A stretch of DNA of 64,000 bases, from NCBI GenBank assembly GCA_008729055.1, contig SDUX01000005.1, forward strand, positions 1,620,875 through 1,684,874. The letters run 5' to 3'. The notes beneath the pieces are model-generated. The model was not told the origin of the DNA. It was given only the letters and a program-made list of their open reading frames with translations, and did not search any database. The position numbers and the translations under genes were made by a program. Below, piece by piece: positions 33,901 through 43,722 of this stretch (position 1 is the first letter of the stretch; each line of letters starts with the position of its first letter). This DNA comes from Pyropia haitanensis. Lineage: Eukaryota; Rhodophyta; Bangiophyceae; Bangiales; Bangiaceae.

Positions 33901-35035
33901 AAATGGACAGGCCTTGGGCGATGGCCTTGGACGCCACCGTGAGCGCCGCGCGAAGGTGAGTCAGCGGGCACTTTGACTTCTCAAAGAGCTCCAAAGCCGT
34001 GTTCTCTGCCTCAGGGGAAGGCGTCATTGCAGGCGGCGGATGCTCGCTCACCGGGCAGACTGGGATGATGCGTGAGCCAGCTCTCGCCTTGGCAGCATGC
34101 CCAGCTGTCCTCGAGACCCCCTTGACTCTCCCCGCATTTCGTCGAGCGGAGGATGATGAGGAGGAGGATGAGCCATCGCCAGCTATGGCGGCAGCGGCAG
34201 CTGCGGCAGCTGCGGCGGCTTTCGCAGCCGCCTCCTCGATGAAGTCGCCAGCGTCGAGCGTCCCGCCGTCACCGCTCGCCGGCTTGATGGCCGGGGATTT
34301 CCCAGCTTCGCCGGATGCCATCTCCTCGGGTGGGCCCCCTCGCGCACTGGCCGCGCCCGCCGCTGCATAGGTCCCCGCCACCGCTTCCGTCTCTGCCGCC
34401 ACCCCTGCCGCCCCAGACGGCTGCGCTGCACCAAGAGTCGAGAAGGCCCCCGCTGCACCGCCAGCCACCGAGGACGCCGCCGCAGCAGCTACAGTACCTT
34501 CTCTTGGAGTACCACCGGTCACGTCCTCCCCATCTTCTCCCTCTTTCCCCCCATCCGCCTCATCTGCCGGCCCAGCAGTCACGCCCGGTGGCTGCGACAA
34601 CGTTCCCGCACGCGACGCAGGACCACCAGGAGACGCCGTCGTGGGAGCGCGGGTCTTTCCCCTCATGTACGACCCCGACGTCGGTCGCACATCCGCCGAC
34701 CGCTTGACAGGTTTCGACAGCAGCGCGAAGGATGCGCCCACCATGCAGGGTCCGCTCTCGATGAACCTGTAGACCATACTGAGGACGCGCCTGGCAGAGG
34801 TCTGCAAAACAGCCACGTCTTCCCACACAGGAAGCCAGAACACCTTGCCCGTCTCATCATAGCCCGAAAAGTGGACGTGCCAGCTCAGCGACTTGTTGGC
34901 ACTGGCGACCGTCTCAACATTGTCCAGCAGTTCTTGGAGCGCACGCACCGGCACCCGTGACGCCTGCTGCTCCCCAATGGACGCCACCAGAGTGCGCCGG
35001 ACGCTCTCGGCCGAAGTGACCGATCCCAGCCCCAT
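30995..35035 (-). CDS. Ala-rich repeat protein, 1,346 aa, unknown function
   Basis: I do not recognise this protein. The first ATG in the long frame is at 35035 (MGLGSVTSAESVRRTL). Residues 1-110 look globular (LSWHVHFSGYDETGKVFWLP, MVYRFIESGPCMVG). A second ordered block near residue 350 has LTHLRAALTVASKAIAQGLS and LPWWPLRPGSKELWPLRVIV. The rest is low-complexity Ala/Lys/Ser/Thr, including three 45-residue repeats, and ends in basic clusters (PSRKRRIDGK, RSKRSRSKK) that look like nuclear localisation signals. A DNA- or chromatin-binding role would fit but is not shown. It is on the same strand as the KDZ transposase and upstream of it, 890 bp away, with GTGCCGA sites on both outer sides, so it is probably part of the same element. 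Confidence 0.55.
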   Translation of the reverse strand: MGLGSVTSAESVRRTLVASIGEQQASRVPVRALQELLDNVETVASANKSLSWHVHFSGYDETGKVFWLPVWEDVAVLQTSARRVLSMVYRFIESGPCMVGASFALLSKPVKRSADVRPTSGSYMRGKTRAPTTASPGGPASRAGTLSQPPGVTAGPADEADGGKEGEDGEDVTGGTPREGTVAAAAASSVAGGAAGAFSTLGAAQPSGAAGVAAETEAVAGTYAAAGAASARGGPPEEMASGEAGKSPAIKPASGDGGTLDAGDFIEEAAAKAAAAAAAAAAAIAGDGSSSSSSSSARRNAGRVKGVSRTAGHAAKARAGSRIIPVCPVSEHPPPAMTPSPEAENTALELFEKSKCPLTHLRAALTVASKAIAQGLSIWRARLSLPWWPLRPGSKELWPLRVIVKNDVVLKADARHRPRKGVQTVKILMFQASRARSASVAERVADLLLQMTKEPRALAAVGSFVGRLDRAMLLKTGSSRVPRVVAVADIEDGLGRESEEEPDVGATTVGFPRGGRGMDTTPLDAAFETRDEAADVPNVVANVAAGVASLAADVATTNPAVGTEGGSADTRAGNATEKATVKQPAVPRRVPAGGAAAGSLEGEKLPPKGKRSAEAGGVSSASVRAALEATAARRRSDKDEGTLRKTTPGGKPKAKSSSSSAAATKTGKGRAAPLPGAVASSSTSKDALTGSGSVSGALDSDESQLSPSTAAVVAARRAAAGVLNLDFKKLPVKRTASGGKASSFRKRQDGRGVASPTEKNSAKPPLRGLERLRRPPGRPAWTPPAPAVRPGPINSASASQPGVARSVAPTVQAPDVASSAARQVYSKNSSGAPASPHTAAAAARAEMAHPKTVSGGASAAGMAAPSGHDNSAPPKQVWGGAPAAEAAANSGRVEKSPPKIVTGGAAAAEAVAASGSAEKAPSKTVSGGAAAGEAAAIDGRGEKTAAKTAARAAAAVDAVAASALAKKSAAQTVSGGGAAPVAVDTGEKTAAKTAAGAAAAADAVAASGPAKKSAAQTVSGGAAAPVAADTGAKTAAKTAAGAAAAADAVAASGPAKKSAAQTVSGGAAAPVAADTGGPAKIAAPTTASGGARSALAAVATGTEKNASAKISTGGAAAVEAAAASVPGKNSTTKTGSGGAAAAEASVAGKKAKKATPETSSGGAAAVAAGASGEPAKMATPHIVPCASGATEAIAASVPGKNAAPKTGPGAAAAAEVAGATQAGEAAPAPSSSHYLRSGAARRSAPRTTTFAPQSAASLRSGAVPKAASPETSAVAPATSPAKSSTLRRTTRAASASAKEDLSSLDRLQGAAALRGGAGPSRKRRIDGKTSSEGEAAPRSKRSRSKK
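31809..32213 (-). repeat. 135-bp coding tandem repeat, 3 copies
   Basis: Copies begin at 31809, 31944 and 32079. Each encodes a 45-residue unit containing AKKSAAQTVSGGAAAPVA. High similarity between copies indicates recent expansion; the frame is kept. Confidence 0.85.
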
Positions 35036-36712
35036 CGTCAAGATTGGCGCCCGGGCACGAAGCTGCGTTAACACGGCCACGCAAGACTCGCCGACAAGCG
35101 CGGGGCGGTGCGTCCGTGCACGTAACGATTGCGAAGCTGGCACGAAAGCGGTCTGACAGACGCTCCCGGCGGGCGCCCGGCGAGCGTGCAAACGCACGAG
35201 TCCCAGTGGAACGCGCCGAACGACGCGACGCAGTCATGCCGAAACGAGGAGAAGTCAATGTCCGCGTTGTGTGGTCAGCGACGAAATTGCAACGTTGCTT
35301 AGAACTTCCCCAAGCGAAATGTTTCACGTAAAGTCGGCCCCGAACGGACATCTCGTCACACAACCTTCCATTGTCGACGGAGCATATCACACCCGGCGCA
35401 GCCCGCGTCGCGTCGGTACCATGCACACTGGAGTGTCCAGTATTACGCCGAAGCATGCTTCGTGCCGACACTTCGTGCCGACACTTGCAATCTGGCCAGG
35501 GACGACACGGCCTCTTCCAGCTCGCCAAGACCGTGGTGGTCGTGCGAAGCCCACGTATTGAAAGCACACCGCATCTGACGCTCGGACCAGAGCCCATCCC
35601 ACAGGCGACTTTCGATCAGCCCAACCTTGCTCATCATTAGCGCCACACAGGCATAGACGGAAATGATCTGTTTTCTGAGCACCCTCGTCGTAGCGGCCAG
35701 GTCACTCTGCCCTCAGTCTGGCTCGCACGCGCGCTTAAGGCGGGCCGGAAAATGTCAGACATACAACGGGTGCTCAACGACACTTGGCCGGCCGCAGATG
35801 TGTTGCAGCCGGCTGTCCCACGCCAACGTTATCCGGCAAAGGCGGGATAATAGATCCTGACCCCCTCACCACCGATACGGCACTCCCCAGCCGCCACAGC
35901 CCCTGCAGCCTCCCCAGCCGCCCCAGCCCACCGGCCACCCCAGGTACCCCAGCCACTCCATCCACCCCAGACACCCCAGCGGCCCTAGCCGCCCTAGCCG
36001 GCCTTTTTGGCCTGCGCGGCCCCCCTTGCCCCTCCCTGCCACCCCCGGCCGGCCGCCGCTACCCCCAGGCGCCCCCCGCCGCCCCCCGCTGCCCGCCGCC
36101 CCGCGCCGCCCCCCGCCGGCCCCGGCAGGGCAGGCGCCCCACGGAAAGCCAGATCGATCCAAAATGCATACGGTGTGGTCGCACTGTAAAGCAACCGGCC
36201 ATGAAAAGCCGCCCGACCTGTGACGACTGGTGCCACATGACGGGTATCACGTTATGAGGTGACCCTGCGTCACATGTCACACGTAGCAGCCACGTGGCCC
36301 AACGTGGACGGCGACCGCCCCCGACCCCCGACGTCGATTCCGGTGCGATTCGGACCCCCTGCGCTGCAGTCCAGACTTAGGGAATTTAACGCATCCTATT
36401 GGTCGAGCCGACCAGAGCCGTGCAGCAATTGTCGGCGTGAACATATCGTGCCGATCGGACATGCCGAAGGCCCTATATGGCCTGGATTGGCCGCCGTTCC
36501 AGGCCGTGAGGCCACTTCATCACTTCATGCCGGCGATTGGACGGTATTCCTGCGCCGAACCGCGCGGACATGCTCATCCTCCTCGTCCGCACACGTACTG
36601 ATCGCCCCTCTTGCCTCCCTGAGTCTGCACCCCCCGCCCTTTTTCTCTTGTCTTCATTTTTCGCAGTTTTCCTGTCTGAGTCTCCCCCCGCCTTCTCTCC
36701 TCCCTCTGTTCC
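35036..36712. other. Gap with GTGCCGA sites and a perfect palindrome
   Basis: A 14-bp perfect palindrome (CGAAGCATGCTTCG, 35449-35462) is followed by GTGCCGA at 35462 and 35475, with another at 36448. The stretch 35860-36130 is Pro/Ala-codon-like C-rich low complexity. Bases 36600-36712 are C/T-rich and probably the leader of the hydrolase gene. No gene is supported. Confidence 0.4.
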
Positions 36713-37588
36713 ATGGCGTCCCAACGGAAGGAAACGGTCCGAACGTCCGATGGCCTGGACCTCGTCGTCGAGGTGGACGCCCCCGCCACCGCCCCCCGCG
36801 GCGTTGTCATCCTCCTCCACGGCTGGTCGGGCTCGCCCCGCCACTTTGACCGCAACGTCCCCGCCCTGACCGCCGCCGCCTACACCGTGCTGCGGCCGCA
36901 CCTCCGCGGCCACGGCGCGTCGCCGGCGAGCCCGCACTCGGCGCACGTGGCGCGCCTCGCGGCGGACGCGGCGGCGGTGCTCGCCGCGCCCGGCCTCTGC
37001 CCGCCCGGCTTGCCCATCCACGCGGTGGGCACCTCCCTCGGCGCGGCGGTCTGGTGGTCCCACGCGGAGCTGTTTGGGCCCGCCCGCCTCGCGTCGCACG
37101 CGTTTGTCGACCAGGTGCCGCTGCAGAACCGGGACGCCGCGACCGGCTGGGCGCTCGGCTCCCGCGGCATCTATGACGGGCCGTCACTCGCGGCGGTGCG
37201 CGCGGCGCTCGCCGCCGACGCGGCCGCCGCGGCGGCCGACACGGTCGCCGTCTGCCTGAGCCGCCCGCCCCCCGCCGCCGACGCGGCGGCGTTTGTGGCC
37301 GAGGCGCTCCGCGCAGACGGGCGGTGGCTCGGCCGCCTCATGGCCGACCACACCGCCCTCGACTGGCGGCCGCTGCTGCGGGCGTGGCCGGGCGGGCGGG
37401 TGCTGGTGGTCGTGGGGGGGGCCACCAAGTGCCACGACCCGGCGGGCGTGCGGGCGGTGGGGGAGCTGATTGGCGCCGCCGCAACGACGGTGGAGATGGA
37501 GGGGGGGAGCCACTGGTGCTACTGGGAGGACGCGCCCGCTTTCAACGCGCTCCTGCTTGCGTTTTTGGACGGCAAGACGCCAGAGTAG
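36713..37588 (+). CDS. Alpha/beta hydrolase, 291 aa
   Basis: Intronless gene with ATG 36713 (MASQRKETV) directly after a C/T-rich leader and TAG at 37586. It has the alpha/beta hydrolase features in order: VVILLHGWSGSP (31-42, oxyanion loop HG), RPHLRGHGAS (61-70), the nucleophile elbow GTSLG (Ser108), a strand followed by ATKCHDP (Asp242, the likely acid) and GGSHW (His267). The length is typical for small esterase/lipase or serine-hydrolase members with a short cap. There is no signal peptide, so it is probably cytosolic. The substrate cannot be deduced; bacterial-type carboxylesterase or haloperoxidase-like relatives are the closest in motif. Codon use (G/C third position with TTT for Phe) matches neighbouring host genes. 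Confidence 0.8.
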   Translation: MASQRKETVRTSDGLDLVVEVDAPATAPRGVVILLHGWSGSPRHFDRNVPALTAAAYTVLRPHLRGHGASPASPHSAHVARLAADAAAVLAAPGLCPPGLPIHAVGTSLGAAVWWSHAELFGPARLASHAFVDQVPLQNRDAATGWALGSRGIYDGPSLAAVRAALAADAAAAAADTVAVCLSRPPPAADAAAFVAEALRADGRWLGRLMADHTALDWRPLLRAWPGGRVLVVVGGATKCHDPAGVRAVGELIGAAATTVEMEGGSHWCYWEDAPAFNALLLAFLDGKTPE

Positions 37589-40431
37589 GGGCCGAGGTTG
37601 TCTGTGTACGTTGGACGATGCGCATCACGGGGAGGTGGGCCGAACGAAGAGGGAACACCGGGGCCGCAGTTTTAAGTCCCTCGGCTGCACCACCTGCCTC
37701 ACTGCGCCCCCATGCCAAGCGCGACTGTATTCGCAAACGCGAGCCACCCAGCCAGCCCCGCACCAGCGGCGCCGCCCGTCGCCGCGTCGCCAACGGCCGA
37801 CGCGTGTGGCGACGCGAGGCGGCCCCGCGCCTGAAGCAGAGGGTGGGAGCGGGCTCGTGCCGGCTGCGGGGAGGAACGGCGGGCGTAGCAGCGGCGGTGG
37901 CGGCAGAGGCGGCGCCGCCGGGACGCTGTCGGGCGCGGCAACAGTAGCGCGCGTCGCGTCGGACAGAGACCCCTGCCGTGCTCCTGTTGGATGTACCGAA
38001 CAGGCTGGAGCCATCGGGTATCGCTGCTCCCGTGCTTTGAGTCGTTCCCACGCAAGCAACGTTCCCGCCCCGACGCCGCTTGGGTGACCACCGCCGACCC
38101 AAGTTAGCTGCAGCTTTCACCGGGACGCCAGCAACAACCGCCCCCACCTGCGCGGCTCCACACCAGTACTGGTCGGCCCAGTCCCCTAGTCCTTGCCTCC
38201 CTACACACGTGCCCTCGGCTGGGCGGGGCGCTCCTCACCGCGCACCGGCGCGGGGAGCCGCCACCGCTCGCGGCGGGCGGACGTCAGGGGCGCGCCGTCG
38301 CGGCCGCCCGCTCCGCACCGCAGACGCGGCGGCGGTGCGGGCGGCGGGGGTGCCGCCACCCCGTTGGTGGCGCTTCCCCCCCCCCCCCCCCGCCCGCAGT
38401 GCCACCGCGGGTTCCGTCTAGGATGCCGTCGAGGTGCTCGCGGGGGCGCTCTCGGCGGCGGCACCGCCCGCATCGTCGGGCCGACCGGTGGGCTGCCCGC
38501 GGCGGCTGGCGGCCGCGGTCGCCGCCCTCGCGAGGGTAGAGCCGGGAACAGGTTGGGCGCGTCGCCAAGGCAAAGTGGGGGGACTTTTGACGCGGCTTTT
38601 GATCTTTTTTCCGCAACGGACGCGGACCACACAGGAATGGGTGTCCAAACAGCAGGCGTTTTCGCGGCCACGCTGTTGGTGCCCACCACGTTCCGGCGCA
38701 CGGTGCGTCCACTCGGCGGGCGGCGCGTCCGCCCGCGACGCGTTGGCGGTGAGCACCGCCGCCGGCCGACGATGACACCCGCGTCGCCGCCCCCCCTCCT
38801 CATCGTTGCGCGCGCGCGTGGTGCGCGGGGTGTCGGCGGCGGCGCGGGCGGCCATGTACGGCTGCGGGGGGGGGGGAACCAGCGCCACCGCCTCGCGTTG
38901 CAACCACAGCTGCGGCGGCGGCGGGCGGCGCGCGCGGCGCGGCGGCGTGGGGTGCGCGTCCGCCGCGGGCGGCCGGCGTGGGTGTCGGTGCGCGCGGCGG
39001 CGGGGGGGGGAGGGGGGGGGGGGGGGGGTGACGCCAGCGGGGTGGGCCCCCGCACAGCACGGCGGCGGCGGCGGGAAGGCGACGCGGTGGGCCCCATGGG
39101 GGTTGGGGGGGGGGGGGGGGGTGGTGGCGACACGCTGGCACCGCCGCGGCGGCCCGCGGCGGCGGCCACGGCGGTCCGCGACGGCGGCGACGGCGGCGCG
39201 TGGCGTGGCGCCGGGGGCGGGGGGAGGCGGCGTGCCCCCCTCGGGCGGAGAAAACGGGGATGCGCAGCCGCCGCCCGCCGGCGGGCGGGGCGGCGACAAG
39301 ACGGGTGTGGCCGTCGCGTGGCGGCCACGTCGGCGGCGCGCGACGGCGAGCACCGCCGCGCGCGACGCGCGTGTCCGCCGCTGGGCGCCGCCGCGCGCAC
39401 CGCGCGGGCGGCGCGTCACGCGCCGGGACACACCGCGCGGCGGTGCGCCTCGCCCGTCCCCGCGCGGGCGCAGCCGTCGTGGATGCTGGTAGCGTCACCC
39501 CATCTGGGGGCCGCGGCCGCGGGGCCCTTGCCCCCTTTCTCCGCCACATGACACCCGACACCGCCCCCACCCCCCTCCGCGCACGCCGACTACCCTGTAG
39601 AGGCGTGCGTGGCGGGGGCGGGCCACGCCCATGCCCATGTCCATGCCATGCCCTTCCACCTTGCCATCTGCGCCTACCTCCGCGCCCCCCCCTTCCCCCC
39701 CCCCTCCCCCTGCCTTGCGTCAGCTACCTGCCGTCGCGGTCGGTGCGGGTCTCCCTGTCAGAGGCGACGCCCCCCCCCCTCCCCCCCGCCGTCCCGCCAC
39801 CACTTCCCCCGTCCTCTCCATGCCCTGGCACCGCGCGCGAGGTGAGTGGGGGCAGGGGGGGGGGGGGGACCCCTGTCGGGGGTGAGAGGAGCGGGGGCGG
39901 CCGCTGCGCACCGGCGTGTCGTGTGCTGGTAGACGCACGCGTCGGGGAGCGGATGGCCTGGGCGGGGTGCGGTCGCGTGCGGGGGGGTTGGGCGGACGCG
40001 GCCGGCGCCATGGCCCCCACCCCACCACCGCCGCCCGCCACACCGCCACACCGCCACACCGCCACACCGCCACACCTCCGCGCCGCCGCCGTGTGGCGGC
40101 AGGCCGGTGCCTGCGCGCGTCCGCCCGCGCCGCCGCGCCGCGCGGCGGCAGAGCGCCGCGGTGGCCACGGCGGGTGGGACGGCCTACGGCGGCGGCGGCG
40201 ACGGCAGCGGCGGCGGCGGCTGTCACGGGTACAAGAACGGCCGCCGCGGGGCTGGGAGAGACCGGGATAGCTCGGCAGCTCGCCTTCGCATCGGCACCCG
40301 CCCACCGCGCACCTCCCCGCCGCCCTCTGCGTCCCCCAAACCGTGTGGCTGGTGTGGTGTGCGGCTTCCCTCCCTCCCTCCCCTTTCTCTTGTCCACGTG
40401 CTTCCTCCCCCCCCCCCCCTCCCACGACACC
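37589..40431. other. Long gap; possible exons but no gene I can defend
   Basis: The sequence is extremely GC-rich with many G runs and gives overlapping Arg/Ala frames. A plus-strand stretch at 38577-38710 (FDAAFDLFSATDADHTG...) has host-like codons, but no splice sites or continuation could be assigned. Bases 40370-40431 are C/T-rich and form the leader of the CHRD gene. Confidence 0.35.
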
Positions 40432-42018
40432 ATGAAGGCGTTTGCTTCTGTGGTGGCCATCGTGGCGGCCTCCGCCGCCGCCGCGGCCGTGACCCCGCTG
40501 GTGGCGGCCAACAGTCCGTACAGCTGCGTCGCGGCCGCCGCCGCCAGCGGCCGCTCCATCGGCAGCGCGGTGATGTTCAAGGCGCCCCTGACGGGCGGCG
40601 CGGAGGTTCCGCCCGTCTCGACGGGCGCGACCGGCGTGGCGCTCGCGCTCCTCTCCGACGCCATCCACCTGTCGGTGACGTGGACGTTTAGCGGCCTGGC
40701 CACCCCCGTCGACCTGGACGTGGGCATCCACCTGCACCAGGCGCCGGTGGGCGCAAACGGCCCCGTCGTCATCCCGCTCACCGCCGACGCGATGCTCACA
40801 GCGGGCGGCACGGCCGGGTGCGGGTGGACGCGCGTCGCGCTCAACGCGTCGCTCGTCGAGGCGCTCGTCGCGGGCAACCTCTACCTCAACGTCCACACCG
40901 AGGGCAACCCGGCGGGCGCGCTGCGGGGGCAGCTGCGGCCGGCGCTGAACGTCCGCGGCGGCGGCGCCGACGGGGGCGCGGCCGGCGGTGGCGCCGTCGC
41001 CAACGGCGCCGGTGATGGCGTCAATGGGAACGGCGACAGCGGCGGCGCGGGCTTTCCCGGCCCAGAGGCGACCGCCGAGGCGGCCGACGGCGACAGCGAC
41101 GGCGACGGCGCGGGCGTGGGTGCTACCGACGGCCCCACGTCGGAGGGCACCGACGCGGTGGACTTTCCGGCTGGCGGCGAGCCCGACGCGTCGTCCGCGC
41201 CCGCGACCGGCGGCGACGACGGCAACGACTTTGACGGCACGGACGGTGGCGGCTTTGACGGCGCCGACGGCGACAGCGACGACGGCTTTGGCAACCTGGC
41301 GGGCGGCCAGACCGCGCCGCCCGTGCCCGAAGACGGCGGCGACGCCGCCGCGGTGCCGACCGCCGACGGCGGCGACGCGGACGACGAGGCGGGCCCGTTT
41401 GGGGGTGGCGGCGACGGCGCGGGGCCCTACCCGTACGGCGGCGGCGACGGCAGCGACGCCGCGCCGACGCCCTATGGTGACGGCGACGCGGCGGCGACTC
41501 CGTATGGCGACGACAGCGACGCGGCGGCGACGCCCTATGGTGACGACGGTGACGCGGCGGCGACACCCTATGGTGACGACAGCGACGCGGCGCCGACGCC
41601 CTATGTCGACGCTGCGCCGACGCCCTATGTCGACGCTGCGCCGACGCCCTATGTCGACGCTTCGCCGACGCCGTATATCGACGCTTCGCCGACGCCGTAT
41701 ATCGACGCTTCGCCGACGCCGTATATCGACGCTTCGCCGACGCCGTATATCGACGCTTCGCCGACGCCCTATGTCGACGCTGCGCCGACACCCTATGTCG
41801 ACGCTTCGCCGACGCCTTATGGCGACGACGCGGCGAAGCCGTATGGCGACGACGCGGCGAAGCCCTATGGCGACGACGCGGCGAAGCCCTATGGCGACGA
41901 TGCGGCGAAGCCCTATGGCGACGACGCGGCGAAGCCCTATGGCGACGACGCGGCGAAGCCCTATGGCGACAGCGACGCCGCGCCGACACCGTACGTGGTG
42001 CGCGTGGAGCGGGCGTAG
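40432..42018 (+). CDS. Secreted CHRD-domain protein with Tyr-Pro repeat tail
   Basis: Intronless gene encoding 528 residues, ATG 40432 to TAG 42016. Residues 1-26 form a signal peptide (hydrophobic Ala/Val core ending VAAN), so the protein is secreted or cell-wall bound. A CHRD domain spans about 48-172, with FKAPLTGGAEVPPVSTGATG, GIHLHQAPVGANGPVV and NLYLNVHTEGNPAGALRGQL, the three hallmark segments. CHRD domains occur in chordin and in many microbial extracellular proteins. A 200-residue acidic Gly/Asp-rich linker follows. The tail has ten 8-residue DA[AS]PTPY[VIG] units and then six DDAAKPYG units. The Tyr/Pro and Lys-Pro-Tyr repeats resemble structural or adhesive matrix proteins; that role is an inference. 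Confidence 0.75.
   Translation: MKAFASVVAIVAASAAAAAVTPLVAANSPYSCVAAAAASGRSIGSAVMFKAPLTGGAEVPPVSTGATGVALALLSDAIHLSVTWTFSGLATPVDLDVGIHLHQAPVGANGPVVIPLTADAMLTAGGTAGCGWTRVALNASLVEALVAGNLYLNVHTEGNPAGALRGQLRPALNVRGGGADGGAAGGGAVANGAGDGVNGNGDSGGAGFPGPEATAEAADGDSDGDGAGVGATDGPTSEGTDAVDFPAGGEPDASSAPATGGDDGNDFDGTDGGGFDGADGDSDDGFGNLAGGQTAPPVPEDGGDAAAVPTADGGDADDEAGPFGGGGDGAGPYPYGGGDGSDAAPTPYGDGDAAATPYGDDSDAAATPYGDDGDAAATPYGDDSDAAPTPYVDAAPTPYVDAAPTPYVDASPTPYIDASPTPYIDASPTPYIDASPTPYIDASPTPYVDAAPTPYVDASPTPYGDDAAKPYGDDAAKPYGDDAAKPYGDDAAKPYGDDAAKPYGDDAAKPYGDSDAAPTPYVVRVERA
41584..41967 (+). repeat. Two adjacent 24-bp coding minisatellites (10 + 6 copies)
   Basis: Ten 24-bp units encoding DAxPTPYx (41584-41823) are followed by six units encoding DDAAKPYG (41824-41967). 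Frame is kept throughout and copy-to-copy changes are mostly at the same few codons. Confidence 0.9.
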
Positions 42019-43722
42019 AGGGACATGGTGAGGGGAGGGTGGGGGGATGGCGACAGCGGTCACGGCCATCCGACGGCGGCGCCGCGCGGTTGAGGGGGAG
42101 GGAACGGGTGCGTGCGGGCGGGGTGGGCGATCGCCCACGGCCGGCAGGTAAAGTACGCAGCAAGCGCATGCACGTCACGGGTCCCCGCGGGGGCCACACC
42201 AGCAAGACCGCAGCCGCCGGCACGGACGGCGCCGCTCCGTCTGCCGCCGCCGCCGCCACCGCCGCCAGCCGCGCCGCGGGTGCCACGGTTCGCACCCCGG
42301 GCGGCCACTCCCCCCCGCAGCGGTCACCTGCCCCCCACTGTGTCCGCCGCCCCCCTCCCTCACAAGCGCCGGCGGCGGATGCAGGCCACGGCCGGCCGGC
42401 AACCAGCGGCGGGCGCGTGGGCGGCCTCCCGCGCCGCCGTCGGCCGTGTGGGCGGCCTCCCACGCCGCCATTCGCACCCCACCCGCCACGCCGCCACCGA
42501 CACACCAGCGGGTGGCACTGGTGCGCAGCGGCGGCGCAATGGCGGCGGGACTCGTGCGGCCACCGCGAGGACAAAACTTAGTGGGGGGGGGGGGAGGGGC
42601 ACCTGCGTCGCACCAGCAGCGCGCCCCGGCCGTGTCCCTTGACGAGCGGACGTGCTCCGCTTCCCGCGCCGCTGCCGCAGTCACTGTAGACGCTACGGCC
42701 GCCGCCGTCATTGCCACCGCCGCCGCCGCTGCCGCCCACAGCAGGCAGCACCGATGGAGCGGATGCCGACGGGAGAGAAGCCGAATGGTCAGACGGCGGG
42801 TCCCCCCCCTCTGGCCCACGCACCCTTCCTCCCCACCCCCCACCGGCCAACCACCCCCCGTCTCCATCCCCCCCCCGCCTCAGGGAGACACCACCGTACT
42901 GGACAGCACGCAGCCAACCCACTGGCGGGTTGTCCCCCCAACCCCCTTTGGCCGGCTGCTCACGCACTCATGCCAACCGCCCGGGCGACCACGCTGCCGA
43001 CACGGCCGCCCGCGCGCCGCGGCTGCCCCGTCGCCTCCGCCACGAAACCCAAACGCCGCCAGTCCCGTGCACACGCCCGCCCGTTGTTGCGCGTCCCTCG
43101 CACCGCCACTTTTGTACAGCTGCGCTCGGCGCAGCGCTGCGAGGTCGTCCTCGCCCCGTCCCACCTCGGGTAACAGCCGCCGAGACCACCACCGCCAGCG
43201 TCCTGCTTGGCTGCTGCTGCTGCTGCGGCGTGAGCCAGGCAACCACCCCCCGCACCCCACCCGCCTCCCCCCCGCAAGGCCTTGCCGCTGCCCCCCATCC
43301 CCCCCTTCGAGCTACAGCGGACAGCCAACTGATAGCGGTAGCGTCAAGGGGGGTCTGGTGCCCATAGCACGCCCACCACAGGCACATACCGTCGGCGGTC
43401 GCGGCGAGGCGCGTACCCTAGAGGGCCACACCAGCCTCAACAATGGGAACACGGGGTGCGGATGCAGCGGCAGCACGCACAGGCTCTCCTGCCGTGGTCA
43501 GCAGCTCGATATCTGGGTTGAACAAACGGGGGCGGAGGCAAGGAGATGGAAAGACAGCAAACAATGACAAAACAGGGCGCATCCAGAGGGCCACCTAGAT
43601 ACCCAGTCACAGCCACCCACACCGCCGCTCCGCGTCGCCTCCGCCGCCGTCGCGCACGCGCGCGCCCCCCCTGCCGCCTCGGCCACCACCGCGACCACGC
43701 CACGCCGGCCGCGCCGTCGCGG
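42019..43722. other. Gap, no gene recognised
   Basis: Dense Pro/Arg/Ala low-complexity frames occur on both strands, with no motif, no splice structure and no leader-plus-ATG pattern. It contains the 3' flanks of two convergent genes (CHRD on plus, dehydrogenase on minus). Confidence 0.4.

Noticed and set aside
38577..38710. EF-hand-like stretch FDAAFDLFSATDADHTG
   Set aside because: The calcium loop lacks the acidic residue at position 12, and no flanking exon or second EF-hand was found.
39724..42138. 800-residue minus-strand frame opposite the CHRD gene, rich in RRxxVDIR repeats
   Set aside because: It is the antisense shadow of the 24-bp coding repeats. The plus strand has the signal peptide, CHRD motifs and leader.
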